Source of the DNA: Zoroaster sp. YZ-2022
Lineage: Eukaryota; Echinodermata; Asteroidea; Forcipulatida; Zoroasteridae
Assembly: GCA_029582265.1 (NCBI GenBank)
Contig: CM055828.1
Span: 18,033,728-18,097,727, forward strand
Direction: 5' to 3'
DNA length: 64,000 nucleotides
Numbering within the stretch: position 1 is the stretch's first letter; each line of letters starts with the position of its first letter. Below, piece after piece: positions 21,641 through 35,269 of the stretch. The notes under the pieces were generated by a model. That model did no database searches. It worked only from the letters and a program-made list of their open reading frames with translations, and was not told the origin of the DNA. The translations under genes were made by a program, and so were the position numbers.

Positions 21641-22480
21641 TCTGACCATGAAGGAGAAAAGATACCAAACTGAATGTTACATACATAGATAGGATACAAT
21701 ATTTTAAGATGTAAGAGATTCATTTACAACTGATTAATTTACATGCAAAATAAGCAGCATGGCACGCCGCAGGGCTTTAGATGATATGATGTTGTACATA
21801 CTAACAGTAGTGTTTGGGGGTATGCATACATACAGCACATATACTGTACATTGTATATTAAGTAAAATATCCATTATTTGACAATATCGTCTGACCATGA
21901 AGGAAACCAATGCATCATACACTTATTACCTCGGTTTTTGCTGATGAAATCAAAAAGCTAATTTACAATCGACTAAATTTTGATAAAATATAGATCGTGC
22001 ACTGGGTTAATAACTTCAATTTACATGACGATAGTTTCTGTCAAAAGCCCACAATGGTAATTTTAAATTTATTACCAGCAACCAGTTTCTTTCACCATTT
22101 TCAGTTTTTTGAGATTGAATGGCGGTTCTATGGTCATTAAATATTAATTGGAGTTTAAATTGTTTATATAATAGTGGTAGCAACCTAAAAAAATGTAAAA
22201 GAAATAAAATCTGGCACATACACAAAAGCCCTTTTTGGCGCACTTTGGTTTCACCCTGGCCAAAGTAAAAATTATGATAAACAGCTCGGCGCATGAGTTT
22301 GTGGGGTACGCCCTCAAGTGGAAAATTACTTTCCTATACCTAAAACGGTACCGTTAAACTTACGTAGCACCCTCAAACGACAAAATAAATTAGTTTTGAA
22401 TAAATTGCTAAAAATAACTTTGTATGAATGAGTATTCAGAAAGCTTTATGAAGATGATAATAACGATGATGGTATTGATG
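21641..22480. other. No gene recognised
   Basis: AT-rich. The motif TTGTCTGACCATGAAGG-like occurs twice (near 21640 and 21888), hinting at a small duplicated segment. No domain in any frame. Confidence 0.4.
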
Positions 22481-22489
22481 TAAGGAATG

Positions 22490-23100
22490 TGTTTGCATCC
22501 GAGCTCAAAAAAGTAGGTTTATTATAACCCGTTTGTATAGTACTTGGTCTATAGCTCTTCAAAATGACGAGGGGTATCTCTGTTTGGCGGCAGTTTTCGA
22601 GGCTAAAAATTCGTCTCAAACTTAAAATGATACGTTTTTGTACAAGGGGAAAACAAAAGAGTGTTAACACCAACTTGTTACTGTATCTCAAGAACTGGCA
22701 GACCTACCTAGCGACGAATTTTCATGGTATATTTTTGCTGTTCAAATCTCGCCAAGCCGGCTATGTACATTATGTACGGATCTATACACACCCATTGTAT
22801 ACTTTCTCTAACAGCGCTGCAAAGGTACTAGAGTGGGTTCATTTCGGTTGCCGTTTTTGAGGAACGGTGTTGTATTTAAAGACGAGTCTATAGTGTACAT
22901 CATCTGACCCCTCCCCCACCCTACATTTCGACGCAGATTTAAACCACTGTATCATACGCTTATACTGAGGCTGCAATATTATAATCCGTTTGTATTGTGC
23001 TTGGTCTATAGTGCTATAAATTTACAAGGGATATCTCTGTTTGGCGGCCACTTTCGAGGCCACAAATTCGTCTAAGAGTTTTTCTAAGAGGGGAACACCT
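22490..23100 (+). repeat. Dispersed repeat F3, with an internal direct duplication
   Basis: Two direct repeats at about 22505-22620 and 22980-23095 share CTTGGTCTATAG, GGTATCTCTGTTTGGCGGC and TTTCGAGGC. Between them lies the segment also found at 55913-56160 (GCTGTTCAAATC, CGGTTGCCGTTTT, ACGAGTCTATAGTGT). No protein-coding evidence. Confidence 0.6.
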
Positions 23101-24650
23101 AAGCCGATGCTTCCGTGTGACGATCCCACTGACTTGGTCTGGTACTTGCACTCACCCCTACACACGCACGCAAATCTGTGCGTTATTTACATTGTTGATA
23201 AATGGAGACCCATTTTGTTTAGACTCGCTCGTTAAATATGCCAGAATTCGACAGTTTCAAGATTATTTGGGAGAAAATAGTGCCCAACGTTAATTCAGAT
23301 GATTCTTCCCAAGGCGACATAGCATCGATTGTCAGATAATAATATCTAAAATCAGACGAAAAGATGGGTGTTGTTCGTGTAGCTGAACCTAACTGGTGAG
23401 CCTTTGGCCTCGCATAGTTGCACAAGAACACAGGTCGGCAACGACATCGATTTAGAATGTTCCTTTATACCGGCAGCCCACGACAATCGCCTCCACACTA
23501 CAGACTGGTATGTGTAATATCTGTGAATTTGTTCTCGTTACATTTTAGGATAAATCTCCACTACAGTGTGTAATATAATTGAGTTTGCTTTATGGTTTCT
23601 GTACCAACATAATGAAAACAAAATTCGGCCCATGTTTTACAGTACCGGTATATGTTCATAACATGGGACAAACTGGAGAATATAAAATTTACAATTGTAT
23701 GATTGATATTAAAATATTCATCGGGTTGTTTAGTCCCAATCCTGTTTCAATTATTTACATGGCTGGCAAATTCATAATTGTAAAAATGCTGGTAAAAATG
23801 TTTGTGCACTTTTTTATCAACTTCAAGTTTAAAAAAAACCTGATTCAGAATGAAAAACAGGCCCCAAATTTACATTGAAATGTTTTATTGTCTTTTTAGA
23901 TAATTAGATAGTTCTTGCACATACCATATTATGGCTCAGTTTCTCTTTAACAATTCTCTCTCAGATTGCTTGGTAGATCATCAAGCTAACTGTCCTTCGA
24001 CCAGGGAATTGGTACACCTTTGCGGTGCTTATACTAGCTCCGGGCCCCTCGGTAACGGTCTTATCAATGGAATCTTTCAGTAGTACATGGGCTGTCTCTG
24101 AAACCAGAACCAGTCAGTGGAGTTCTCAAACGAACCTATTCTCCTATCAAGTCGAGTCGTACCACATTTTGCGGTGAACAACACAAATATGTACGGATTT
24201 TGTTTTACTCCCAATCGTGTGCAACTACCCACTATACACAATGTAGTGGCATTAGATAATGATGTGTAAATTCCAAATCTCAATGAATACTTGCAGAATT
24301 CTATCTAAAATGGACCGCTCAAAATGAAACCGAGCATTTCCTGATGACTAACTATGAAAACGCAAGTTACTTCTGGGTTCGTGTCTCCCAAGCAGGGCTG
24401 CCACTCTTGATTTGTTGTTTTTTCCCCACCACGCATGCGCATTTCCCTACTACATTATCCCTACATACTATAGTATCAATTTTTCCCCACAAAATTTTTG
24501 CTTTTCCTTATGAACAAGTTATTAATAGGGTCAACCCCTTGAAATTAAACAATAACTAGGCATAATGACCAGATGTAGTAGCCTCGTGAATGAATTAAAG
24601 GGAATATAATTATAGTCTTTCCCGATGAACGTGAAAAGGCTAAATGTTTG
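23101..24650. other. No gene recognised
   Basis: Frames are all shorter than about 100 codons and none shows a known domain or splice-supported exon. There is no long tandem repeat. Confidence 0.4.
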
Positions 24651-25700
24651 TTACATGATTTGTGGATTCCCTACTCCCCCACAGTATTTCATTTTTCCGT
24701 AGTCCCTATTCCCCAAATTTTAAAAAAACCCTAAGGATTTTTTCCCCCGTGCCTTTTCCCAAAGGGCCCAAATACGATGCTCCCTGGTCAATGCATATTA
24801 TTTTGACTCCTGGGGTTTGTGTGCCTGCCCGAAAAGGTTGGGCCTCTTTTTTTCCCTTTCACAAAAAAATGAAAAGGGAAAAAAAAAAAAAGAAATTTTT
24901 AATTTGGTAAGCCCCAAAAAAAGTTTTAAAGAAAATGGAATGTTTTATTGTAAAAGGGGATAAGTCATGAGGGGAAAAACTGGTCATTACATCGATACAT
25001 ATTAAAAAAACCAAAAGATCCGGAAAAAAAACATGTTGTTTTAAACAAACATGTTGTTTTAATAAAAACATTTGGGGTTTTAATGACAAACTCTGATATA
25101 AAAAATAATTTGAAATTTTTGATGCTTTCAAATAAATCTAGTAATTTAAATGAAAGTTGTTGATACTTTAAAGGGTTTTCTATAAGCCAGACACTGAACA
25201 TTCAGGAAAAAGGGAAAGGTCTTTGATCATCTCCAATCCATTGTCCCCTTCTCAATGCATTTTCAAAAACTTTATCTAAACCTTATTTTCTTTGTACCAT
25301 TTTAAAACTAAGATAAAAAAACCATTCGGATTTCACGGGATCCGGGATCTATTCTTGGGGATAAAAAAGGGGACCAATCTGAAAACCCCAAAGTGGCTAT
25401 TATAAGACACTTTGCAATTTTACCACAGATGGCTCCATGTGAAAAAAAATATATTTTTTAAATCTTTTATTTTGTTTGAACGTTTTTTTATTTTATTTTC
25501 CTACGAAATAACAAACAATCTAATAATATATAAAAATGAATATGTTGATAATTAAATGGAAAAACAAAACACTTTTTGCTGGTATATTCAAAAAAGCCCC
25601 TTATACACCGCCTTTGCCCACGGGTAAATATTAAAAATGACATTTAACTTTTTCGATTTAAAACAGTTCGTATTTTTTTAAAAATAGAATTTTGATTTTT
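24650..25700. other. Low-quality, homopolymer-rich sequence
   Basis: Unusually dense homopolymers (A, T, C and G runs) start near 24660 and continue through about 28000. The stretch below about 25700 does not align clearly to the repeat unit; above that it does, with many indels. This looks like uncorrected long-read sequence. Confidence 0.5.
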
Positions 25701-26544
25701 TTTGCAAACATATCTGAAAAAAACCCGTGCAACGTTTTACCACAAATGTATATTGTTTTTTCATTTAAAAAAAACAACTTTTAAATTCCCCAAAATCCCC
25801 CAAAAAAAGTAAAATTTCTGGTTAGTGTGGAAACAGCCACATGAGGACATAATCCCTCGCAAAAATGTGGCTAATACGAAGATCTTTGACAAACGGGCTC
25901 AAAACAAAATTGCAAAAATAAATACGGGTAGCAAAAACGTTTTTGAGTTTTCCAAAAAATAGCGCCAGAAGCAACAAAATCAAACAAATGTTCATTGTGT
26001 TATGGTCACAGTTCTTTTTCCCATTTCAGCTCATGTATGGTAGAAATAAATATGGGTTAAAGGAAAAATTATAAAGCTGGTTTTTTTTTTGTCGAACAAG
26101 GGAAATTTTAGTAAAACAACATACCCAAAATCCGAAAAAACCCTCTTTGGGAATTTTGTTATGGGCATTGATTTATTTTTTCATTTTTTTCGCATTATTT
26201 TTGGATAAAAAATGATGGTGAAACCCCTTCATGACACCCATCTTTTTGTTTGTTTTTTTTTTAAATCTTTTTTAAAAAAATAAAATATAAACGTATTGAC
26301 TATTTCCAATGTTTGCCCTTTTGACAAAAAAATTTTTGGGGAATATTTATGTTTGAAGGTACCAATGACCGTGGGTCAAAAAAGGGAAACGAGAAGAGAG
26401 GATTTTTTCAACCCTTTTGAAAGCTCTTTCATCCCCCTTGGAAAATTATTTTATAATTTCAAATTAAACGGTGGTCTCCTGTCTTATTTTAAGAAAAGAC
26501 ATTGAATTTATAATGTTATAATTTTCCGTTTTGTTTTTGAGAGA

Positions 26545-27500
26545 ATTGTTGTTTTTTGGATTTTTTCCTGAAATGGAAAAAAACATTAAGGATTTCATCT
26601 TTTCAAAAAAACAGAGTCGTATGGGGGGGGGCAGTTTCTCAGTTGACCCTTTTTGGATTGTTTTGTGAATTTGCTCGGTTTTTTCCCCAATTTTTTCCTT
26701 TCTGAAAACAAAATTTTTTGGAAATATTCTGAGAGGTGGGGGTTTGTTGTCAGCGGCGGTGTTTGTTTACTGCTTTTTTAATCTTTGGTTAACGAACGCA
26801 TTATGGGTTTTGAGAAAACCAGGGGATTTCCCTTTTTTGTTACCTTTTGGTAGCGGGTTTCAGTTTGGCCGGTTTTGTGACATTTTGGGCGTTGCGTTTT
26901 TTTCCCCATTTTGAGATAGCCTCTGGGTGTTTTTGAGAATTTTGATTTTTTACAAATCTTCCTCTTGTTTTTTCGCATATCGGAGGTTTCTCCTAGAAAA
27001 CCTTTAAAACGGGTTTGGGTGTGATGGGGTTTGGTGTATATTTCGTTGGTTTGGTGTACACTTTTTTGTCAATTATGCCTTTTACAAAGGTTTTACAAAA
27101 TGGTTGTAAAGATAATCGATTGAGGTTTTTGAGGCCTCTTTGAATTTTGGGTTTTGTTGAACATTCATAGTGTTTGAGATTCTTGTCATGTTTTTTTTTA
27201 TGGTTCTCAGACGAATATGAGAAAGTTGAAATTTTTGGGTTTCCCAATTTTTTTTCGGGGTTGACTTTGGTTTTGGATGCCAAGGGGATGGGTGGTTTAA
27301 AAAGGGGGGGTTTTGGAAGGTTCCCATTTATAGGTTAAACTCAATTTCATAAAAAGTGTTAAATCACCAAAAGAAAAAAACGGTTGGTCTAGCAGGGGTT
27401 GGAACGGGGTTTTAAAACCTTTATCCGAAACTTTTTTCCTTTGTAGTTTTGATTTGAATATTTTGTGAGGGTGTTCCTTTGTTCTCCAGGGGTCAGTAAA
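26545..27500 (-). pseudogene. Penelope-like ORF, heavily degraded (copy R4)
   Basis: Fragments are recognisable on the minus strand: HIRLRTIKKNMTRI-like, FKEASKTSIDYLYNHF and KVYTKPT. Indels and homopolymer expansions break every frame. The hammerhead downstream (about 26400-26440) is no longer recognisable. Much of the damage may be sequencing error. Confidence 0.6.
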
Positions 27501-27804
27501 TTGGGTAATGTTTGGTTTTATATAGTGTTAAGGAAAATTATTTCAATTTTCGTTTTGACCTGAACTTTTCCTTTTTGTAATTTTCCCCTTTGCCAAGTCG
27601 GGAGATGTTAGGGCAAATAATATATATTTTTTAATTTTGTAATATTTTAAATTAATAATAGGGAACAGATGGCAAAATATCTCTTTGAGAAGTTGGGTGG
27701 CCCTGAAAAGGCCCGGTGGAAATAAATATTTTAAAGTGCTGACTTACCTTCCCCTTTTTTTCCCGGGGGCAGGGGTGAGGTTTTTCCCAGCCAGGGGCCC
27801 AGGC

Positions 27805-29030
27805 CCCGAGGTTGGATTTAAAATTTTGTTTAAAATTGCGTTTTAAAACCATGATTTTATTTAAAAAAAATCACTGATTTAAACAATTTTTTAAAAATTT
27901 TTTTTCGGGTTTTTCATTTGAATTTTAACGTAACATCAATTTAGTAATTAAACCAACGGATCATACAAATTTAAAGAGCTTTGAAATTTAAAAAACCCCC
28001 AAAAAAACACCCCCCCCCAAAAATTTGACAAGCAGATGTTTATAATTACCAATCTCATACAGCATTTCTAAATTTCGAATGTAAAATCATTAATAAGACG
28101 TACCATGACTTATACGGAACACCGCGGTTGCATCAGCGCTTAATTTGTCGTAGCTGTGAAGGGCGCTATAACTTATGTTGCGTTGAACACTACCGAAACT
28201 GCCAATGGTTTTTAACGAATGCCTAGAGGTCTGAACAACAATTTGAAACAAAAAAAATGTAAAGGGCCCTTTAGGTTTGAGTTGTTTTATTTTAGTTCTA
28301 ATGCCTTTTTCCCCTACCCCAAATCAAATATATAAACCTACCCCTATGTGTACCCATAGCAATTATGAAATAAACATCTCTCATCCTCTGGCTGATGGCT
28401 CCAGCCTGTCTGGGATGTGTTCTGGGCCACCACAGTGGGTAACTGGTAGCTGGTGATAAGCCACTCAGAGCCCAGGAAGTCAATGGCCTTGTGTTGACAG
28501 ATGGGATTAGGATTTGTACACGGTCCCTGTGGGACCATGCTTTTTACCCAGTAGGATTTTTAGGTCAATGTTTCAAAAGCAGGCTAATAAATTAACCATG
28601 CTATTTAGGTATACTTCAACAGTGAACTTACGGAATTTGAAAATTTGGGGTAGCATTAACGGAGTAATTAAATTTTTGTTTACAAACCTACTTACAAAAT
28701 AAGCGGCATGGCACGCCATGACTCGACCGGACAAACTATTTTCTATTATCTTCTTTTAATACATAAACACTTTAATGGTAGCAATACTCTAACTAATTGG
28801 TAAGCAAAAGTTCTGGAGCCAGTATCTGCTACTAGATCAACATTACACTAACACAAAAGTTAACACTACAAATGGAAATTTCTATTGGGGGGACATGTAC
28901 TTGAACGTTTTATAAGTTGAGTCATCAAAATTTTGTAGGCTACATTTCTACGAACAATTAAGATTATAAATAATGCTTTTATTAATTACCTTGTTATATT
29001 ATATTAGATTCAGATTAAAAGTCACTCCAG
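27805..29030. mobile_element. hAT-like element copy (R4)
   Basis: Inverted counterpart of 5480-6756. The terminal CAGCGTTGCTTGATTT is too degraded to recognise in detail, but the interior (hairpin near 28700, doubled GGTCC/GGACC region near 28520) is collinear. Confidence 0.55.
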
Positions 29031-29042
29031 CCTTTTGCACAT

Positions 29043-29602
29043 GACCTCTCAAATATGGCCTCTCAAATCGGCCTCTCAAATATATTTTCTCTAAAATTAT
29101 GGCCCTCTCAAATCGGCCCGCCTAAATATGGCCTCTCAAATATGGTCTCAAACATGGCCTCTCAAATATGACCTCTCAAATCAGTCGGACTCTCAAATAT
29201 GGCCTCTCAAATATGAAGCTTCTCAAATATGGACTCTCTAATCGGCGTCTCAAATATGGCCCTCTCTAATATGGCCTCTCAAATATGACCTCAAAAATCG
29301 ACCTCTCAAATATGACCTCTCAAATATGTACCTCAAATATGGCCTCTCAAATATGGCCTCTCAAATATGACCTCTCAAATCGCCCTCTCAAATATGGCCT
29401 CTCAAATATGGCCTCTCAAATCAGCCAGCCCTCAAATATGGCCTCTCAAATATGGCCTCCTAAATATTGCCTCTCAAATCAGCCTTTTTCAAATGTGGCT
29501 TTAGCTTCTCAAATGGCATCTCAAATAAGACCTCTCAAATCGACCTCTCAAAATCGATGACCTCTCAAATAATTATGGCCTCTCAAATCAGCCTCTCAAA
29601 TT
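29043..29602 (-). repeat. 13/14-bp minisatellite (copy R3)
   Basis: Reverse complement of the L arrays (plus strand reads CTCTCAAATATGGC). Indels are frequent. Confidence 0.9.
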
Positions 29603-29609
29603 TCTGCAC

Positions 29610-30575
29610 TTCCTGACCCTGTATATCAATACGGCACGCACTGCTCAGATCATTAAAAAAACGCGATGGGCCCCACAAGAATTTTATCTTGTGTTGGTAT
29701 CCGGTGTTGTACATCCTGTGTGCATGATCTGAATACGCCCGTGTTGCGACAGAACATTTTATCACAAATGTATATTGTCTTCTTACATTTATAACAAAAC
29801 AACGTACAATTACCTAAATTACCTCCCGAAAAAAGTAATAATTTCTGGATTTAGGTGCTGCCCAGACAGAGTACACATGCAACGTACATAATGCCTGGTA
29901 GCAAATGTGGGCATAATACTGAAGATATCATTGACAAACAAGTGGCTCAAAACACAAATTTGCCAAAAATAAATACTGGTAATGACTAAAACGTGCTTTT
30001 GATAATCTTACACACAAAAGCGCGCATGGAAGCACGACGAGCTAAATCGCACAAATGTTCATTGTGTGTGTTATGGTCACAGTTCTTTAAATTCCATTTT
30101 CAGCTCCTTAGTATGGTAGATGATCTCTAGAAGATGAAATATAGCCTTGCTTTACCAAGGAAAAAATGGTATGGTATAAAAGCTTCGGTTTTGGGTGTCC
30201 AAACGAAGCAGAATTCTTAGTAGAACAACATATCCAAAATCCATAAAAATCCTCTTTAGGGAATTTTTATTAGGTATTTGATTTTTTATTATTATTTTTT
30301 CGCATTCATATATGTGATAAAGAATGATGGTACCATCTCCATTCAGTGACACTCCATCTTTGTTGACTTTTTGTTTTGTTTTTCAAGATCATTTGTTATA
30401 CAAAATGAAATACAGTGAATCCGTATCTGACTATTTCCAATGTATTTTGTCCATTTGACAGCTAAAATTTATTGGGAATAGTAGACCTATATGTTTGAAG
30501 GTGCCAATAATGACCGATCGGTCAAAAATAGGGAGGAACGTGTAGAAGAGACAGGATATTTTTCAGATCCTTTGT
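29610..30575 (-). other. 3' tail of unit R3
   Basis: Reverse-complement match to 3970-4880 with frequent one- to three-base insertions. No gene. Confidence 0.5.
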
Positions 30576-30577
30576 TA

Positions 30578-30622
30578 GCAATAGCTAGCTTTTCATGCCT
30601 CACTTGGCAATCATCAGGTTGC
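30578..30622 (-). ncRNA. Hammerhead ribozyme remnant (copy R3)
   Basis: On the minus strand the CTGATGA core, stem II and GAAA remain. There is an extra base between helix I and the core, and one extra A plus a shortened loop in helix III. It is inactive as written, or altered by sequencing error. Confidence 0.55.
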
Positions 30623-30754
30623 ATGTAGCAATGGTTCTGATTAAATTAAGCAACCGGGTGGTCTCCTGTCTTATTTTTAAGATAAGACATTGAATTTATA
30701 ATGTTATAATGTGTCGGTTTTGTTTGAGGTGAGAGAAGGTTCGTTGATTTTATG

Positions 30755-31900
30755 TTGATTTTGTTCCTGTAATAGGAGCAGTTAAGCAGAACATTAAAGT
30801 TTCATCTGGTTCTTCGAAAAAAACAGAGTCGTATGGGAGTGGGAGCAGGTTCTCTCCAGTTGATCCCTTTTTGGATCTGTGTTTGTGATTTGCTCGGATT
30901 AGTTTCTCCCGAATGTTTTGGGCCTTTCTGAATGCAACAAAGGGTTGTTTCGGAAATACTTCTGAGGTGTGTGGTTTCTGTTGTCAATGACAGCGGCCGG
31001 TGTTTGTTTTACTGCTTGTTTCACATCTTTTGTGGTTAACAGACATTATGGGTTGTTGAGAAAACCAGTGGTACTTCCTTGTTTTGTTTACCTTTGGTAG
31101 CTTATTGAGATCAGTTTGGCTCAGGTTTGCCAATGACACTTTATTGCGGTGCGTTGTTTATCTCAGTTTGAGTATAGCCTCTAGCTGATAGTTTTGTGAG
31201 AGAATCTTGACTTTTCTACGACCAATCTTCCTCATTGGTATTTCTCACTCTTATCAGGAGAGTTTCTCCGTAGATAAATAACTTTACGAATACACATGGA
31301 ATTGGAGTGTTGATGAGGTTATGTGTAGTAAACTGATGTATATATTTCTGTTGGTTTGGTGTACACTTTTGCCCTTCCAGCAATTATGCCAGTTTCACGG
31401 AAGAGTTTCCCTTTGAAAATGGTTGAAGTCAAAGATATCGATTGTTGGGTTTTCAGGCCTCGTATGTGAATTTGAATTTGCTTGTAACTGATTCATAGTG
31501 TTTATAGATTCTTGTCATGTTCTTTTATGAGTTCTCAGACAGAATATGAGCAGGAGTTGAATGTTGTGGCTTCAATTTGTTTTCGAGCGCATTGCACTGT
31601 GGTTTTGGATGCCAAGTGGATGGTGGTTTGAAAGGGTGGGTTGGGTTTGGAAGTTTTGTGTTACGCATTTATAGGGTATGCAATTCTCAATTTCTATGAA
31701 AAGTGTTAAAATCACTCTCAAAAGATAAAACAGGTTGGTCTAGCAGGGGGTTGGAACGAGGTTTAAACCTTTATCCAGAGCACGTTTTTCCTTTATGAAA
31801 TCAGTTTGATTTGAAGATAGGTTTGTGATGAAGTGGTGTGTTCACTTTGTTCTTATAGTGTAGTCCAGTAGACTAATTGGGTAATGTTTGGTTTTTATAT
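30755..31900 (-). pseudogene. Penelope-like ORF (family 1, copy R3)
   Basis: Same core-deleted layout as L1/L2, minus strand, with frameshifts throughout. There is no composite insertion at the TA site, so R3 has the empty site, as L1 does. Confidence 0.7.
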
Positions 31901-32233
31901 GGTGTTCAAGTGAAAATTATTTCAATTTTCGTTTTGACTCTGAACGTTTCGCTACTTTCGTGAATTTCCCGTTTGCCATAGGTCGGGAGATAGTTGTATG
32001 TGCTTCAAATAATATATACTTTTATATGTTGTAATATATTAATTAGAATAATAGGGGTAGAACAGATGGCATGAAATCTCTTTTGAGAGGATTATTGTGT
32101 GTGGTCCTGAAAAGGACCGGTGAAATTGAAATATTTTGAAAGTGTGACTGACTTTCTTGGCCGCCCTCTTTTCCCGTGTTGTGGCAGAGGCTGAGGATGG
32201 TACCATGCCCACGGGCCCGGCGTCCTCCAACAG

Positions 32234-33590
32234 CAGCCGTTGCTTGATTTAAATCCACGTTGATTTAAATTGCGCGATTTTAAATCACAATGATTTTTTT
32301 TCAAAAAATCACTGATTTAAATCAATTTTTGAAAAATTTATTTTCTGAAGATTTTTCTTGTTGTAGTTAAGTTACGTAACATCAATTTGTAGTAATTATA
32401 ATAACTGGATCATACTAATTAAGCTTTAGAATATTTAAAAAGAACCCCAAAAACCATCACCCCATAAATTTGACAAGCCAGATGTTTATATATTACCAAT
32501 CTCATACAACATTTCTAAATTTCGAATATAAAATCATTAATAAGACGTGCCATGACATATGAACACCGCGGTTGCATCGCGCTTAATTTGTGTCGAAGTA
32601 GCTGTGAAGGGGCGCTATAACTTATGTTACGCGTTGAACACTACCAACTGCCAATGGTTTAACAGAATGCCTAGAGGTGCCTGAACAATAATTTGAAGCA
32701 GCAAAAAAATGTAGTAAGGCCCTTCCCAGGGTTTGATGTTTATTTTAGGTTCTGATATACGCTTTTTTCCCCCTACCCCAAATCGACATAAAATATACCC
32801 TATTATGTGCCCATACCCATAGCAGTATAGAAATAAACATCTCTCATCCTCTGGCGCTTGATGGCTCCAACCTGTCTGGAATCATGTTCCTGGCACACCA
32901 TAGTGGGTAACTGGTAGGCTTTGTTGATAAGCCGCGCTCAGAGCCGAAGTCAATGGCCTTGTGTTGACAGAATGGGATTAGGATTTGTACACGGTCCTGT
33001 GGATGGGAAACCGTGCAGGGTTAATACACTGGGTCCTTGCAGGACCATGCTTTTTGCAGTAGGATTTTTGGGTCAGGAAGTTCAAAAGCAGGCTAATGGG
33101 AATTAGAACCATGCTATGCTGACTGGTGTATACTTCAACAGTGAACTTACGGAATTTGAGAAATTTGGGTAGCGATAACGGGTAATTAGTAATGGTTTGT
33201 TTACAAACCTACTTACAAAATAATTCGGCGGACGTTGGCACGCGCTTTGACTCATTCGGACAAACTGGCTTTTCTATTATCTTCTTTTTAATACCAAACG
33301 CTTTAATGAGAAGGTAACAATACTCTAACTAATTGGTAGAGCAAAAAGTTCTGGAATGATATCTGTACTAGATCCAACATTACACTAACACAAAGTTAAC
33401 TTACAAAACAAATGGAAATTTCTGTGGGGGGACATGTACTTTGAACGTTTTATAGAAGTTAGAGTCATCAAGAATTTTTAGAGCCTACACATTTCTTCCA
33501 GACAATTAAGATTATAAAAATAATGCTTTTATTAGTGCAGCATTATGACATTACCATGTTAGAATTCAATTCGAATAAAGTCACTCCAGC
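32234..33590. mobile_element. hAT-like element copy (R3)
   Basis: Begins CAGCCGTTGCTTGATTT at 32234 and continues to the minisatellite junction. Collinear with 5480-6756 in inverted orientation. Confidence 0.65.
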
Positions 33591-33602
33591 CTTTTTGCAC
33601 AT

Positions 33603-34182
33603 GACCTCTCAAATATGGCCTCTCAATCGGCCTCTCAAATATGGCCTCTCAAATATGACCTCTCAAATTGGCCTCTCAAATATGGTCTCTCAAATATGGC
33701 CTCTCAAATCGGCCTTCAAATATGGCCTCTCAAATATGGTCTCTCAAACATGGCCTCTCAAATATGACCTCTCAATCGGACTCTCAAATATGGCCTCTCA
33801 AATATGGCTTCTCAAATATGGACTCTCTAATCGGCGTCTCAAATATGGCCTCTCTAATATGGCCTCTCAAATATGACCTCTCAAATCGACCTCTCAAATA
33901 TGACCCTCTCAAATATGGCCTCTCAAATATGGCCTCTCAAATATGGCCTCTCCAAATATGACCTCTCAAATCGCCCTCTCAAATATGGCCCTCTCAAATA
34001 TGGCCTCTCAAATCAGCCCCTCAAATATGGCCTCTCAAATATGGCCTCTCAAATATGGCCTCTCAAATCGGCCTTTCAAATGTGGCTTCTCAAATATGGC
34101 ATCTCAAATAAGACCTCTGAAATCGACCTCTCAAATCGACCTCTCAAATAATTATGGCCTCTCAAATCAGCCTCTCAAATTT
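33603..34182 (-). repeat. 13/14-bp minisatellite (copy R2)
   Basis: Inverted copy of the L2 array, about 42 units, closer to L1 in sequence than L2 is. Confidence 0.95.
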
Positions 34183-34189
34183 CACTTCT

Positions 34190-35100
34190 GACCCTGTATA
34201 TCAATACGGCACGCTGGTCAGTCATTAAAAAAACGCGATGGGCCCACAAGAATTTTATCTTGTGTAGTATCCAGTGTTGTATCCGTGTGCAAGATCTGAA
34301 TGCACCCGTGTGCATTTACAGACATTTTATCACAAATGTATATTGTCTTTTACATTTATAACAAAACAACGTATACAATTACCTAAATTACCTCCCGAAA
34401 AAAGTAATAATTTCTGGTTAGTGCTGTGAACAAGTACACACATGCGGCGACATAATGCCTGGTAGCAAATGTAGGCATAATACTTGAAGATATCATTGAC
34501 AAACAAGCGGCTCAAAACACAAATTGCAAAAATAAATACTGGTAGTGGTAGCTAAAACGTGCTTTTGAGAATCTTACACAAAAAAAGCGCCATGAAGCAA
34601 CGAGCTAAATCGCACAAATGTTCATTGTGTTATGGTCACAGTTCTTTTAAAATTTCCATTTCAGCTCATAGTATGGTAGTAGAAGATGAAATATAGGTGC
34701 TACCAGGAAAAAATGGTATAAAGCTGGTTTTGGTGTCAAACGAAGCAGAATTCTTAGTAGAACAACATATCCAAAATCCGCAAAAATCCTCTTTTTGGTA
34801 TTTTTTTATTGGTATTTGATTTTTTTTTTTTATTTTTTTTTTCGCATTCATATTGTGATAAAGAATGATGGTGCTATCCCATTCAGTGACACTCCATCTT
34901 TGTTGACTTTTTGTTTTTGTTTTTTCAAGATGCATTTGTTATACAAAATGAAATACAGTGAATCCGTATCTGACTATTTCCAATGTTTGTCCATTTGACA
35001 ATAAAATTTGTGGGAATAGTAGACCTTATGTTTGAAGGTACCAATAATGACCGATCGGTCAAAAATAGGAAACGTGTAGAAGAGACAGGATATTTTCAGA
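34190..35100 (-). other. 3' tail of unit R2
   Basis: Reverse-complement match to 3970-4880. Includes the GACCGATCGGTC palindrome near 35050. No gene. Confidence 0.5.
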
Positions 35101-35110
35101 TCCTTTAGTA

Positions 35111-35153
35111 GCAATAGCTAGCTTTCATGCCTCACTTGGCAATCATCAGTTGC
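35111..35153 (-). ncRNA. Hammerhead ribozyme (copy R2)
   Basis: Helix I, CTGATGA, stem II and GAAA as in L1. Helix III reads AGC-TA-GCT, with a loop one base shorter, so folding is doubtful but the core is intact. Confidence 0.65.
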
Positions 35154-35269
35154 ATGTAATGGTTCAAATTAAGCAACCGGTGGTCTCCTGTCTTATTTTT
35201 AAGATAAGACATTGAATTTATAATGTTATAATGTGTCCGTTTGTTTGAGTGAGAGAGAGTTCGTTGATT

